Origin: Verticillium longisporum
Taxonomy: Eukaryota; Ascomycota; Sordariomycetes; Glomerellales; Plectosphaerellaceae
Assembly: GCA_019188255.1 (NCBI GenBank)
Contig: JAETXT010000009.1
Location: forward strand, 4,030,001 to 4,094,000
DNA: 64,000 nt
Reading direction: 5' to 3'
Below the pieces are notes generated by a model. The model worked only from the letters and a program-made list of their open reading frames with translations, searched no databases and was not told where the DNA came from. Positions within the stretch are counted from its first letter, which is position 1. Every line of letters starts with the position of its first letter. Made by a program: the position numbers and the translations under genes. Below, piece by piece: positions 1-11,256 of this stretch.

Positions 1-3000
1 ATCCCGGAGCTAGTATAGGTCTTCGTATCTAGGAAGAACTATAAATAGCCCTATTTACGAAAAATAGGCATATGCTCTTAGATCTCCTTAATATACTTTA
101 CTAGCTTATTATATATATTATCTAGATAGATTCTAAGATCGTCTATATCCTTAATATAAAGTAGGAATAAGGTATCTATTAGGACGATATAGAACGTAAT
201 TCTCCTAATTAGTATTAGAATAGTAATCTCCTCTATTATAGAAATAGGATTTCTTATTCCGAATCTTACTCTAGCCCCTATTCCTTATTTATTAATTATT
301 AAGCTTAATATTAGGGCTATTAGGGCCCTTATTTATAAAGCTCCTATTATAGAAATTAATATTACGTTTATATTAAGGATAATATTATATTATATAGAAA
401 TATTATTAGTTTAATATTAAATAAAGAGTTATTCTATTAGAGCTATTATTTTAGCTTTTAGATTATTCCCCTTAATTCTATATTAGAACGATTTATTTAC
501 TAGGAAGTGTATAATATAAGTATTTATTAATTCGCTCTTAAGATTAGATTTAAAGGTATTATCTACTCTTAGCTTATTAGAAATAGGATTATCTAATTCT
601 AAGCTCTTAATAGGTTCTATTATTATTAAAAATTAATAATATCCTTTCCGTTAATCCTTATACGTTTCCTATATATATTTCTATTATTCTTTTAAACGTT
701 ATTACTCCTCGGGAGAGTACTTCGTCGATTTATAGTTTAATTTAGAGTATATCTAGTATTTACGAATTCTAGATAGTTAACGATTATTAATTCTATATAC
801 CGATTACTTTCTACGATCTCCCCTTTTATTAGCTTAGCGATATTTATTCCTATAACGTCTATTAATATAGAAGTATTTAAATATTCTAATATTCTCCTTT
901 ACCTTTAATATATTCTTAAACTATATAGATAGTATATTAAAAGATCGCTCTAGCTTTATTAATATAATCTTTAGCTCTAGGATATCTTAAATTACTTTTA
1001 GAGTATTTATATAGAGATAAGTCTTTTCCTTAAATATAGAGCTAAATGCTTTCTAATATTATTAAAGCTTATCTAGAAGGATTTAGAGAATTTCTATTTA
1101 TAGCTTTCTTACGTTATTAACTTCTATTATTATAGAATAGAATATTATCGAGCTCTAATCTAAATAATATTATATTCTATTAATCTCCGAATTAAATTAT
1201 TATTTAATCGCTAAATATATTTAATAGAGTCCTATATTCTAGTTTATATATTCTAGGAAGAAAGTTTATATATATTTTAAAAGTATATTCGGGAAGAGTA
1301 TATAGAGCTATATATAGCGGATTTATAATAGTTCGTAAACGTTTATAAAGATATATATTTTATCGTTAAGGATATCGTATATCTCTTTAGAGTAATTACT
1401 CTCCTTATTCTAGAGTAATACGAATTATTTAATTATAGCTCTATCGATTAGTAAATTTACTAATTCGTATAATAATAGAGTATAATACTAAGCTAGTAGG
1501 TTCTAGATAATATTTAAAAATAAAGTCTTATTTCTTTATAATTAAAGTATAATCTCTTATTAACTAGATTATTTACTCTATTAATTAGATAACCCTAGAA
1601 TTAAGGGCTATCGGGGATCTATCCTCCCTATTTATAGTTTTCGGATTTAGGATAGCTAAGCGTTCCCCGTAGATTATTACTTATCGTTCTATTAATCTCG
1701 CTATTCTTCTACTCTTTAGAATATTAAATCCTAGTTAATAATAATCAACTCTATTATATTAAGTATCTCTTCCTATAAAAGTATTAAGATTAATCTCTTT
1801 AACGTTTTAGCGTTTATTACTCCTAGAAGAGGGATCCTATACTCTATTAGATATACCTTTAGTATTTAAGTAATTATTATATTATAGGAATTAAAGTCCT
1901 CTTTAGTCTAGCTTTAGAAGTCTTCGATAAATACTTCTAAGAAGTAAATTCCCTTTATAATCCTATATATATTTATTATTTTAAGGATCTAAGCGCTTTT
2001 AAGATCTATAGATATTAAATCTAATAATCTAGGGAACTATAATTCTATTCTATTAATAATAAAGTTAATATCGAGACCCTTCTTAACCTTCTACGTTAAG
2101 CGTAATATATTAAGTTCTTCTAGAATACTATTAAACTCCTATTATATCTTTTTAGCGCTCTCTAGCTCTATTATAGAGCTATTACTATAATCGGAGGAGC
2201 TTATTATTACTAACTTTATTAAAGCTTTATTATAGCTAATTAATTATTCTATAGAGCTTCGTTTATTAGGTTTAGTAGCTAGTAATATAGCCTAGGTAGT
2301 AATCTTAGGTATAGGAGTCCTAAGGTACTCGAAGTAGACGGTACTCCTATAGATTATATAATAGGGGATTTCCTTATTATTAAGCTCTTATAAGAGTCCT
2401 AAAGTATTTAAAGTAAATAGTGCTCTTACGATTATTTATAAAGTATAACCGATAAGCTTACGTATAGCGAATTTACTATCTATAGGATCGATCTTAATTT
2501 CTCTAGCTCTAGCTATTCTATATTATATTAAATATAATACTAATTAGTATTAAGAGGGCTTTATTGCTTATATAAACCCTAATTTATTACTTTAGCTATA
2601 TTTAAGAGCTCTAAATCGGTAGGATAGGTAATATAAGGGTTATAATTATTAATAATTCTATTTCTCTAAATTACTACTATCTATATAAATTAGATATACC
2701 TATCTAATTTACCGATTACGTAAGCTATGAATTATATACTCCTAAGAGCTATAAATCCTAGCCCTAGTAATTACTATATCGGTGAATCCTATATAGTAAT
2801 TACCGATCTAGGTAATCCCTTAATATTAGTTTAATAATTATTTCTATTAAAAAGCTAATAAAGGAATAATAATAATTATTCTTCTACCCTCTATTAATAT
2901 ATTAGCGATTTAGAGACTTTAGTAGCCTATATCTAGCTATTATAAGAGCGCTAAGTAATTAGCTATTATACTATTTAATTACTATTTATTTCCTTTATTA

Positions 3001-3780
3001 AAGGGTTTAAATGCCTATTCCTATTATTTAATTATAACTTAATTCGTCTCCTTAGAGAGCTATTTAGCGACTAGTTCAATTAATCTATAGTACTAGGGAT
3101 TAGGGATTTAGCGCTTATAGGAATAGTAGTATTAAGCCGTATTTTTCCTTATTCTATCTATTATTCTCCTATTATTATTTATTTACTTATTTATTTATTA
3201 TTTTATAGACTAGGGATCTAATATACTAGAGACTAGAGAATTATAAGCGTATTAGAGTAGCTATTAACCTAGGTAATAGCTTCTAATATTAGTTCTATAG
3301 TAATCCTATCTATAAAGAAAAGAGAGCTAGTATTAAACTAATATTAGGGAATCGCCTAGGGCGGTAATTACTATACGGGATTTACCGATATAGTAATTAC
3401 CGGGGCTGGGATTCATAGCTCTTAGGAGTATATAATTTATAGCTTACGTAATCGGTAAATTAGATAGGTATATCTAATTTACGTAGGTAGTAGTAATTTA
3501 GAGAGATAGTATTAATAATTATTATAAGTCTTATATTACCTACCCTACCTATTTAGAGCTCTTAGGCATAGCTAAAGTAATGAATTAGGGTTTATATAAG
3601 CAGTAAAGCCCTCTTAATAATAACTCTATTTTTTAGTTATATAATCTACTGGAATATAGAAATCCTGAGATTTATATATAACTTAATAGTATTTAAATAG
3701 TTAATTAATTCGAATAGGGTAATTTAACTATTTAAATCGTAGAATAGGTATAATTTAATTAGTTATTTAACTATTTGAAT
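1..3780. repeat. AT-rich, RIP-like repeat block
   Basis: Almost the whole stretch is A and T, dominated by TpA steps (tata, ttaa, attatta) and interrupted only by short motifs such as ctcc, cgat and gagct. No reading frame of useful length survives on either strand. This texture, ending abruptly near 3780 where normal composition begins, is what repeat-induced point mutation leaves in filamentous ascomycetes (C to T on both strands of duplicated DNA). The block probably consists of old transposons that can no longer be read, and a long inverted-repeat element is recognisable inside it. It is probably silenced heterochromatin; that is inference. Confidence 0.85.
2550..3617. mobile_element. Long terminal-inverted-repeat element, RIP-damaged, TA-flanked
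   Basis: The sequence starting TTAAGAGGGCTTTA at 2550 returns in reverse complement ending at 3617. The two arms can be followed for roughly 250-300 bp each, to about 2840 on the left and 3320 on the right. Most differences between arms are C/T or G/A transitions, the left arm carrying more T and A, which fits RIP acting on a formerly identical pair. TA lies immediately outside both ends (2548-2549 and 3618-3619), compatible with a TA target duplication. The interior of about 0.5 kb has no coding frame, so this would be a non-autonomous DNA transposon. TA is weak evidence in such AT-rich DNA, so the superfamily is not settled. Confidence 0.6.
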
Positions 3781-5600
3781 TAATAGGATTGAATTGACGG
3801 CAGCGCTGTTCAGCTTAATACCCATGATCGCCACTACGCCTCTGCAAGCCAGGCTGACTCAATTTCAAATGCAACGTTCTCCAGCATTTTCTGGCTCGCC
3901 ACTTCTCAAGCCTCGACAAAAGTTGTATCTGATGCTGCCGCCCCAGGTTTGCACTTCTCCTTCTCCTTCAACGAAGGCATGCTCGTCAACTACCTACTCA
4001 GCATCTTCAGTTCACCTCCGGTTTCCACATGACCAACCATTTCTTTCTTCACCGATTTCGCCACCCAAACCTAACAGCCAATACTCTTCAAGGCTGCCCT
4101 TAGGCTCGTCGGTTTTGACAGACAACGCAATCGCATGTCAATACGTCCGTTTCCATGCAATTCGGAAGCTTTTCCTTCATGCTTCGCTTCAGCTCGTCCC
4201 ATTTCAATTACCCACCTGCTGTCGCGCTAGCATTCACATGCTGATAGTCACGCGTTACGCTATTTGTTTAACCATTAGAGCAGTCATCACTAGAGACTCT
4301 GGCCTGCATGATGATTTCTAAGCCGATGTCCTCGCACCACACGGGATGCCAGCGTAGTGGCCTTGATCACCTCGACAGAACCCTGCCCCTTTTCTCTGTG
4401 GAGATCCTAACCGAACCTCTGCCAAGCCCCAGGAGTTGTCAAGGCTCTTCGAAATATCCTAACGACTGCTCGTTCAAGTGCCATTCGAGCCGATCCGATG
4501 GTTGGCACGGCTGATACACTGTTCTTCTTTGCAACTGGCAGCGTCGTGTCATCGCTCAGCGGTCAACTCATGGTAACCTCTAACACTTTGCCTATTCGTT
4601 TTTAGCATCCCACAAGAACCTTGTTTTGTCCTCAATGAGCATGGCCCGTTGTACATGGGGTTTGGGCCTGGCTCTGTCTCCGCACTAATGATCAGCTGCC
4701 TATCATCTGCATTACCCAGGGTTCCCTCTGGAGCGGACCATCAATTTGCTTGACTGTTGCCCTTCTCACAATCGTCAGGACCGGATCGTCCGTTCATGCT
4801 TCGCCTATCCAGGTGTGTAAGTCGGATCCCCCTTCGCTCCCGATGGACTGGACTCCGCCATTCAACTAGAACGCTTACCTGGCGATTCTCACGCAAGGTA
4901 CCCCAGAAAGCCGACGTGCCTTTCTGTCATCACTTCACGGTCTTCGATGATCTAGATTTTGGAACCCTCTCCTGCCGTGAGACGTTCATCGGCTGGGCAA
5001 CAATCTACGTCCAGTGTCTGGAGCATACGTTGGAAGCGTTCTTCTGACCACCTACATCACCGAAGGTTTGCCACAAGCTCTTACCAAGCATCAGCTCTCC
5101 AAGGGTTTCTTTTTGGATTCGGCGGGCATCTTCAGAAGAGGCAGCGCAAAATATCGTGCAGATGGGGTTCTTTCCCGTCAAGGTGATGTCGGAACGACGC
5201 AGCATCCCCAGTCTCACCATGGTGGCGTAAATTTGACTTGCCCACGTGAGCGAGACGGATCTCGACGTTCGACAGATTAATCGCGTTGCGGAATTGCGAC
5301 GTTCATTCTACTTAAAGTCACGTTGGTCAGGGTTCTCTCAGCGCATCCCAGAGATACATGATAAGGAGTTGAACTATCTGACGTTCGACGTGTTCCGGTC
5401 TACCTGTCTGAGGATATCAACCCTCATGGCGTGCTGGTGCTCCAATGCCACCATAATTACCAGGTTCACCCACCAGCAGCACGCTCGAACAAAAGAAACA
5501 ATAACAGATGAGCCTGTCGCTTCTGCCAATACACGAGCAAAGCGAAAGCAAGCTTGAGGCCAGGGATGGCCAATGTCGACCGTCAGGACGCCACCGGACC
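3781..5600. other. Normal-composition stretch without a supportable gene
   Basis: Base composition returns to about 50% GC but no long reading frame exists. Short coding-like pieces occur on the plus strand (for example about 3800-4030 and 5014-5280), but they are in different frames, broken by stops, and no domain can be recognised. It could be a decayed gene next to the repeat block, or the downstream region of the minus-strand gene ending at 5660. I see no RNA gene or regulatory motif that can be defended. Confidence 0.4.
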
Positions 5601-5659
5601 ACGCCATCCTCATTCGTTTTTCCATCCTCTCCTCAACGCTGCCTGTTCGGCTGTCCCCA

Positions 5660-7464
5660 TCATATGCGCAATTGGTTGACATCGGATATACTCCGATGTC
5701 TTTTGTGGCCAAGTCCATGTTCGTTCGAAGCCTTCCGCTTCTGAGACGCAGTCTCCAAGGGGCTGCGCGACATAATTTGCATTTTACGTTTTTGTCGTCG
5801 CAGGGGCGTCAATGGTGCCGCCGCCGTCACGAAACGGTACGATTTGATGCCTCTCAGAGCTGTGTAGTTGTACGGGCTGCTGAAGGCCAAGGAATCTTGG
5901 GTCGCCTTCTCACTCAGAATGAGACGCTGATTGATTTGGTCCCGACGGAAAGCGCCGACATTGCTGGCATTGACATGCGACAACAAATCGCCCTCGCTTG
6001 AGGCGGTTGTGGGTCGGGCAGGGGTCGACGCCAAAGCATCGCTTCGACACCAATCATCGTCATCATCATCGTCGGCGTGCGATCCAGCATCGAATGTGAT
6101 AAAGTCGTCGATGTCCAAGCTCCCCTCGGCTTCGTCTTCGCCTTCTGGGCCCATGTCTGAGCTTTCGTCCGCTGTGTTGGGCTCGGATGGGAAAGGGAAG
6201 AAGGCCTCTGCAGGGCCCATGGCCTGGGTGTTCATCAAGTCCCCAAAACCAGCGTTTGACGAATACATGGCACTCATCATGATGTGCGCGGAGCTTCCCA
6301 GCATCGGCGAAGACTGCACACCGTACGCGGGCAGATTAAACTGCTCTGGGGATAGGTCGAGGTGTCGACGACGGTGCGGTGTGAAGATCATCATCTTCCT
6401 CGAGATGGGGTTTACAACCGCGATCGGTTTCCTATCCGAGCTGTCCAAGTTAAAGCGCCCGACTCGTGGCTGACCACGGCGTCCTTTAATTGGCTCACCC
6501 GTGTCAGACTCGTCCGACTGGTCCACGGGTGATGGCCGACGCTGCTTGCGCCGCACAGGAGGGATGGGAACATCATCATCTTCTTCGGTTGTGTCACCAT
6601 CCGCTGGAGTGGTAACATTAGCATACTGAGCTGTTGGCACATCATTACGAGAAAGAACTCACTCTCATAGCCGTCCAATTCCGGCTCCTCCTCGACGACT
6701 GCTCTCGCAGCTTGCTCAAGGATCTCTGGGGCATCTTGAAGAGGGAAGGGTGTGGCGACCGGGGTGTTGTCGTCTTCCAATTCCTGGATGATCGCTTCGA
6801 CCTCCGAGTCAGCACTAGCATTGTACTCGTACACGCCATGGAAGTCCCAGTAGGAGCCAGAATGGGAGGAGCTGTTGTCGTCGTCATCCTGTTCGATCTC
6901 GCGGCGGAAGGACGGGTCTAGCGTGTTTTGGTCGACAAACAGGTCTGGGAAGAAGTCGGCGTGGTCATCCTCAGTCTCAGTCGAGTCCGAATCACTCGAG
7001 GGCACGTCGACGAAGCGGACGTGGCGCTCATGGGCGGCGCGGTGTGGTGTCGCATGGTTGTCAGAGCTGACAGTTTCATCGACCTCAGAAACGATACCAT
7101 CCCAGCTACCGCCGTCATCCACATCAGCGTCTGCGTTCTCATCGTCCTCATCGTCCTCGTCGTCTTCATCCTCGTCATCCTCTTCTTCTGGGTCTACACT
7201 TGCTGGTACCACCACTACTTGCGGGCTTTGTGGCCGAGGGGAACTGGCGTTGCTGGGGTGCAGCACACGAGTAATGATATGCTCCTCCTCAGCCGCGTCA
7301 ACATCCTCCTCATCGTTGTCCTCAGAATCGCTGATGTCCTCGACGGCAGAGTAGCCACCATCTTCGTCTGAAAGGTCGAAGGAGGAGGAAGAGGTGACGG
7401 AACTGCGACGCCGGGCGACCTTGCGGGGGCCGGAAGGAAACTTTTGACGGATGTTGCGAGACAT
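5660..7464 (-). CDS. Large acidic, probably nuclear protein of unknown function
   Basis: Two minus-strand frames join across a 59 nt intron (6604-6662; donor GTGAGT, branch-like GCTAAT, acceptor CCAG), giving about 581 residues from the ATG at 7464. The first half is Ser-rich, then dominated by Asp/Glu runs (about residues 40-115, including a long DDEDE tract). The second half has basic clusters of the RRKQRR and KRKAS type that could act as nuclear localisation signals. A less biased segment near the C-terminus (DLLSHVNASNVGAFRRDQIN, followed by a stretch ending LRGIKSYRFVTAAAPLTPLR) is probably the conserved core. I do not recognise a named domain. The acidic tracts plus basic clusters suggest a chromatin- or nucleolus-associated protein, by inference only. 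Confidence 0.8.
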
Positions 7465-9489
7465 GATGAAGGTATTGTGGTTTAAGCGGGGTCAGGCGTG
7501 GAAGCTGAAGATTGTGGTTTGCAATGCGGGGGTTTTTTGTGAAGGAGCGGTGAAGTGGGGTGGATGACAGGTTGTGAATGGACTGAACGCTTGTCGAGTA
7601 GCTGTTGCGTATCGAAAGCAGGAAAGATGCTTGTATGGTTGTTTCCGAGAGAGAGAGAGAGAGGGAGATAATATGGGTGTCGTGGGCGAGAAGAGGGGGG
7701 GGGCTTGTCGAGGTTGAGGTAGTTGGTTTGTGTTGCCCCAGGCGTGTTGGGCAGGGTCGCGATAGTGTTGGTGTATCTAGTAGCAGGCGCATGCGCAGAA
7801 TATGATGTCGTCCTTTTTGGCGGACTCCAAGCAGTGAAGGCCTGGCTAGAACTTTTCTTCGAAAACTGAGGGTTGTTGAATGTCTCGATGTGCTGGTGGA
7901 CTGGAGGAGACGCCGTACCCCGGATGGGAGCGGGGAGGACGCCTCCCGCCAGTGGGAGTTCACAGCTCAGCGAAGGCGGACATGGTTTTCGAGAAGAGTT
8001 CTGTGTGTGGTATGTTGTGTTAAGGGGGTAGAATGTTATTGATTATTGACTTGGGGGTCTGGTCTGTGAAATTTTGAGAATTGGCTACGGGAAAGAGAGG
8101 AAGGAAGGAGGAGACGACGTTCGACTTCGACGCCGAAACTTTTTCCAGCGACCCGGTGGGGGTGCGGTGGTCCGTGCATTCGAGTGCGATTTTGAGCCAG
8201 TGAGCAGACAAGCAAGCAAGCAAGCAAGCAAGCAAGCGGGTAAGCCTGGCAGGGCACCTTAGGGGTGGATGGTGCTGCGGCTCCAGTGAGCTTGATGGTG
8301 GTACAGTGGCTTGGGTTGGATGGGTTCAGTGCCAGATGGCATTTTGGAGGTGGCTCTTTGGCGCTAAGCCGTGGTGGGGCTAGGCAGGGGAGGAGCGTCA
8401 CCGCTACTTGCCGTGGGGCGGGGTCCGTCGTGGGCGTCTCATTGGATGGAAAGGGATGGCAATGGATTTTTCCCTGCAGCAGATTCTCTGTTCTCACTTT
8501 TTTTTTTCTCGCGCTCGCTGTCCTGCAGAGGGGCACGGGCTCTTCCGTACGATTTCGAGTGGAGGCGATGATGCTGCTGGGCTTGCTGGCCGCTGCAGGC
8601 TGCGATGGATTGCAACGCTGGCACATTTCAAGGTGCATGATATATGCAGATGGGCTTGATTGGGAGACGGCATTGGGCTCCGACGTGTCTTTTTCTGTCG
8701 ATGATTCTCTTTCACTTTGTCCCTCTTACTACTGCTGAGCACATAATAGGAGACCTACCTTGAGGCTCTGTTGTGAGCAAGCTGGCTGACCCCTCGGGAT
8801 CGCACCTACATATGACGTACTGGCGGGGGCCGTGACCCAGATTGTGAATGGCATGGATGGCATGGATCACAGGATCGAGGCTACGATGACGGTCAAGAGG
8901 TGGTCTGTGGGCTCATTGCCTGTATTCTTCATCATGCAGGATTTCAGACATTTCATTGTGTAGATGCGACACGAGACAGCTTTTAGAGGAGCTGAAGTGT
9001 CCCCTTATCTTCGGCCGGGAGTCACAATTAGTACTGAATACGGCTTGGTGGCTCCCGCTTTGCCATTGGTGCTGGCTTCTGAGTCACGGCAGTGCCAATG
9101 AGCTGTCTCCACCTTCCATCGTTGGTTGGGGTAGGTAGACTCGAGCGACTCTTATGATCCTAGGGTTCCATTGTCTCTAATAAGCCTAGCAGACTCTGAC
9201 ACGTTCACTCAAAACTCGAGATGAAAGTTCTCTTGACCGCAGAAATGAAAAACTTGGCACTGCAGCTTTTGTCGGGGTTTGCAGCGGATCGCGTGGTCCA
9301 AACGCTGCTTATACTGTGGAGGCGTTAACGGGCTTCGGAGATGTCCGTCGCTTGCTCAGGCCTTCTGTCACACGAGTTTGAATTGAGAAGCGAGGACAAC
9401 AGATAAACGGATGGGTCGATTGAACGCTCAAAGACTAGATAGACTACACGAGAAGACGAGAAGCGATGTCACGATGCCAGACGATGTAA
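7465..9489. other. Long leader/intergenic stretch with two microsatellites
   Basis: No gene can be supported here. The minus-strand side upstream of 7464 is pyrimidine-rich, as in fungal 5' leaders, and contains short upstream frames, for example an ATG near 7992 that stops after a few codons. A GA dinucleotide run lies at about 7647-7662 and a CAAG tetranucleotide run at 8209-8237. From 8640 to 9489 there is ordinary intergenic DNA that includes the 3' flank of the SSF1 gene. Confidence 0.5.
8209..8237. repeat. (CAAG)n microsatellite
   Basis: About seven uninterrupted copies of the tetranucleotide CAAG lie in non-coding DNA upstream of the acidic-protein gene. Such tracts are slippage-prone and often polymorphic between isolates. 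Confidence 0.9.
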
Positions 9490-10934
9490 TCAACCGTTGG
9501 CGATCTCCTCTTCCTCATCTTCCCACTCGCCGTTCTCTTCGGCCTTCTCGTTGACCGCCATCTCGCCATCACCCTCGAGGCCCTCGCTGTCAAACTCGTA
9601 GTCATCATAATCTTCCATGTCCTCGTCCTCGTCCTCGTCCTCATCATCACCTCCGGCCCCGCCATTGGCCTTCTTAGCCGCCTTCTTGCTCTCAATATTG
9701 GCCTTTTGCTCCTTGCGCCGGGCCTCTTTGTCAGCTTTCCTCTTCTCCCAACGCTGATCAAGCTCTTGCTCCTCAGCGCGACTCTTTTGCACGTATTCAT
9801 GCCACATGGGCTTGCCAGAGCACAGACCCTCCTCAACCTTGGTCAGTCGCAGGCGCATCCTCGGCCCGAGCTCAACAAGCTTAACGGCACGGCGCTCGAC
9901 GCCCTCGTCGTTGTCTTCTTGGTCCTCGAAATCGTCGGCCGCAGTCGCCGCCGTCGCCGGCTTGGGCTTGCCGGCAGAAAGTTTCTTGGGGTTCCGTTCG
10001 AGGACCTCAATCTCGGCGTCTGTGTCGACTTCGCTGCCGCTCGTGCCGCCGTCCGTCATGTAGCCGTTGCCGTGATCGCCGCCAATCATGTAATCCGCAA
10101 TGTCCTCGAGCTTGCCGAGATTGGGCACGCCGCCCTTCTGGCGCGGGCGGCCCGTCTTGCCGGCGACGAGCTTCTCGGCGGCGTTGAGGCGCTTCAGCGG
10201 CTTGGACAGGCCAGTGGCGCGCGTCGTGATGGCGTAGTGACGGAAGTTAAGGATGAAGCAGCCCTCATTCTCCGGGTCGATCTCTCGGTTCAATAGGAGG
10301 ACACGGCGGATGGTTTTGAGGGAGGTCGACTGCGGATTGAGGGGGGAATAGGGACTGGAACACGGTCGTGGCAAGGGATTCGAGGTGCTTGGGAACGGCC
10401 GACTTGGAAGTGGCGTTGGGGGCGGAGAAGTTGTTCATGACGAGCTGGCTCAGTTAGCTGGGGTGCGCTGGTGGTGCTCTAGAGCAGAGATGAAAGACTC
10501 ACCAGAGGCGGTGTGACGGCGTCATTTCCGAAGCCTTTGGGATGCCTCTGCGCCCGCTGAACATCCTTGCAGAGCGAATACTTTTCGACGCGAAAGTGCA
10601 TTGTCGGACCGCGCGGCGTAAGGCCGATGCGCAGGTTGGTGTTGCCGCTCTCTGACCTTGAGAAGAGTAGGAAATGGGTGACGCCAAGGGGTCCAGCCAT
10701 GACGATGTAGTCCTTGAGTTTGTTGGAGCGACGCTCCTTGAGACGCGACGCGGTTCCAGGCTCCATGACCTTGCGGACGTCGGCAGCCAGCTGGGAGACG
10801 CTGGAGCCAACCTCACCGGCACCGATGCGGATGACCATGGACTTGGGGTCGCTGATGGTGGCATGGCCCGGCGCGGCCGTCTCGGGGTTGTTGGCGCCCA
10901 GATGGGTCTTCTTCTTGGTACGACGACGCGCCAT
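9490..10934 (-). CDS. SSF1/Peter Pan-type Brix-domain ribosome biogenesis factor (frame break at a G6 run)
   Basis: The N-terminus is basic (MARRRTKKKTH), followed by a Brix domain whose signature is visible (KLKDYIVMAGPLGVTHFLLF, then NTNLRIGLTPRGPTMHFRV). Ssf1-type proteins act in the nucleolus on 27S pre-rRNA and 60S assembly. Exon 1 (10503-10934) encodes 144 codons ending PPL. A 58 nt intron (10445-10502, branch CTAAC, acceptor CCAG) leads into LVMNNFS. The frame then changes at a run of six G on the plus strand (10341-10346), between VFQSLFPP and NPQSTSLKTIRRVLLLNRE. Homologues read straight through here, so an assembly indel is the likely explanation. The C-terminal part is acidic and coiled-coil-like (EDEDEDED, EEEE), normal for the family. 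It is divergent from RRP3, another ribosome-biogenesis gene. Confidence 0.92.
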
Positions 10935-11256
10935 TGTGAAGATTGGCGTGTTGTCAGGCGATCAGGTTTGTGTAGGGCGGTCGACAGACGAGCTGTCTGT
11001 GGTGAACCCTTTTGCAAGGCTGGGAGAAGGAGAAGGGCAATGGGTCGGAGTTGCAAAAAACTTTCGAGGGGCCTGTTCCGATAAGGACCCATAAAATACC
11101 TTATCGGAACCTCTTTGCAGGGTTCCCCCACTCATGACCCTTGGAGCCCCGCTGAAAATATTCCAGAGTGCCTTCTGACATTGATCTGCTTGTCGCCTTG
11201 GACAACTTTCTGCTTCCCTGCTGGTCATGAGACTCGTTAGGATATAACCACCCAAC
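10935..11256. promoter_or_regulatory. Shared divergent promoter of SSF1 and RRP3
   Basis: Only 322 bp separate the start codons of two divergently transcribed ribosome-biogenesis genes, so they must share promoter DNA. In the middle lies a perfect 12 bp inverted repeat (GTTCCGATAAGG at 11075-11086 and its complement at 11099-11110) with a 12 nt AT-rich spacer. Each arm contains a GATA core. This may be a dimeric-factor site that co-regulates the pair; that function is inferred. Confidence 0.65.

Noticed and set aside
3794..5280. Possible remains of a large biosynthetic (NRPS-like) gene
   Set aside because: Some fragments looked vaguely like condensation or adenylation domain pieces, but no core motif could be matched and the pieces are in conflicting frames.
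7322..7963. A 213-codon minus-strand frame overlapping the start of the acidic protein gene
   Set aside because: It is Ser/Thr/Arg/Pro-rich without domains and lies in the pyrimidine-rich leader; it reads as a shadow of low-complexity leader DNA.
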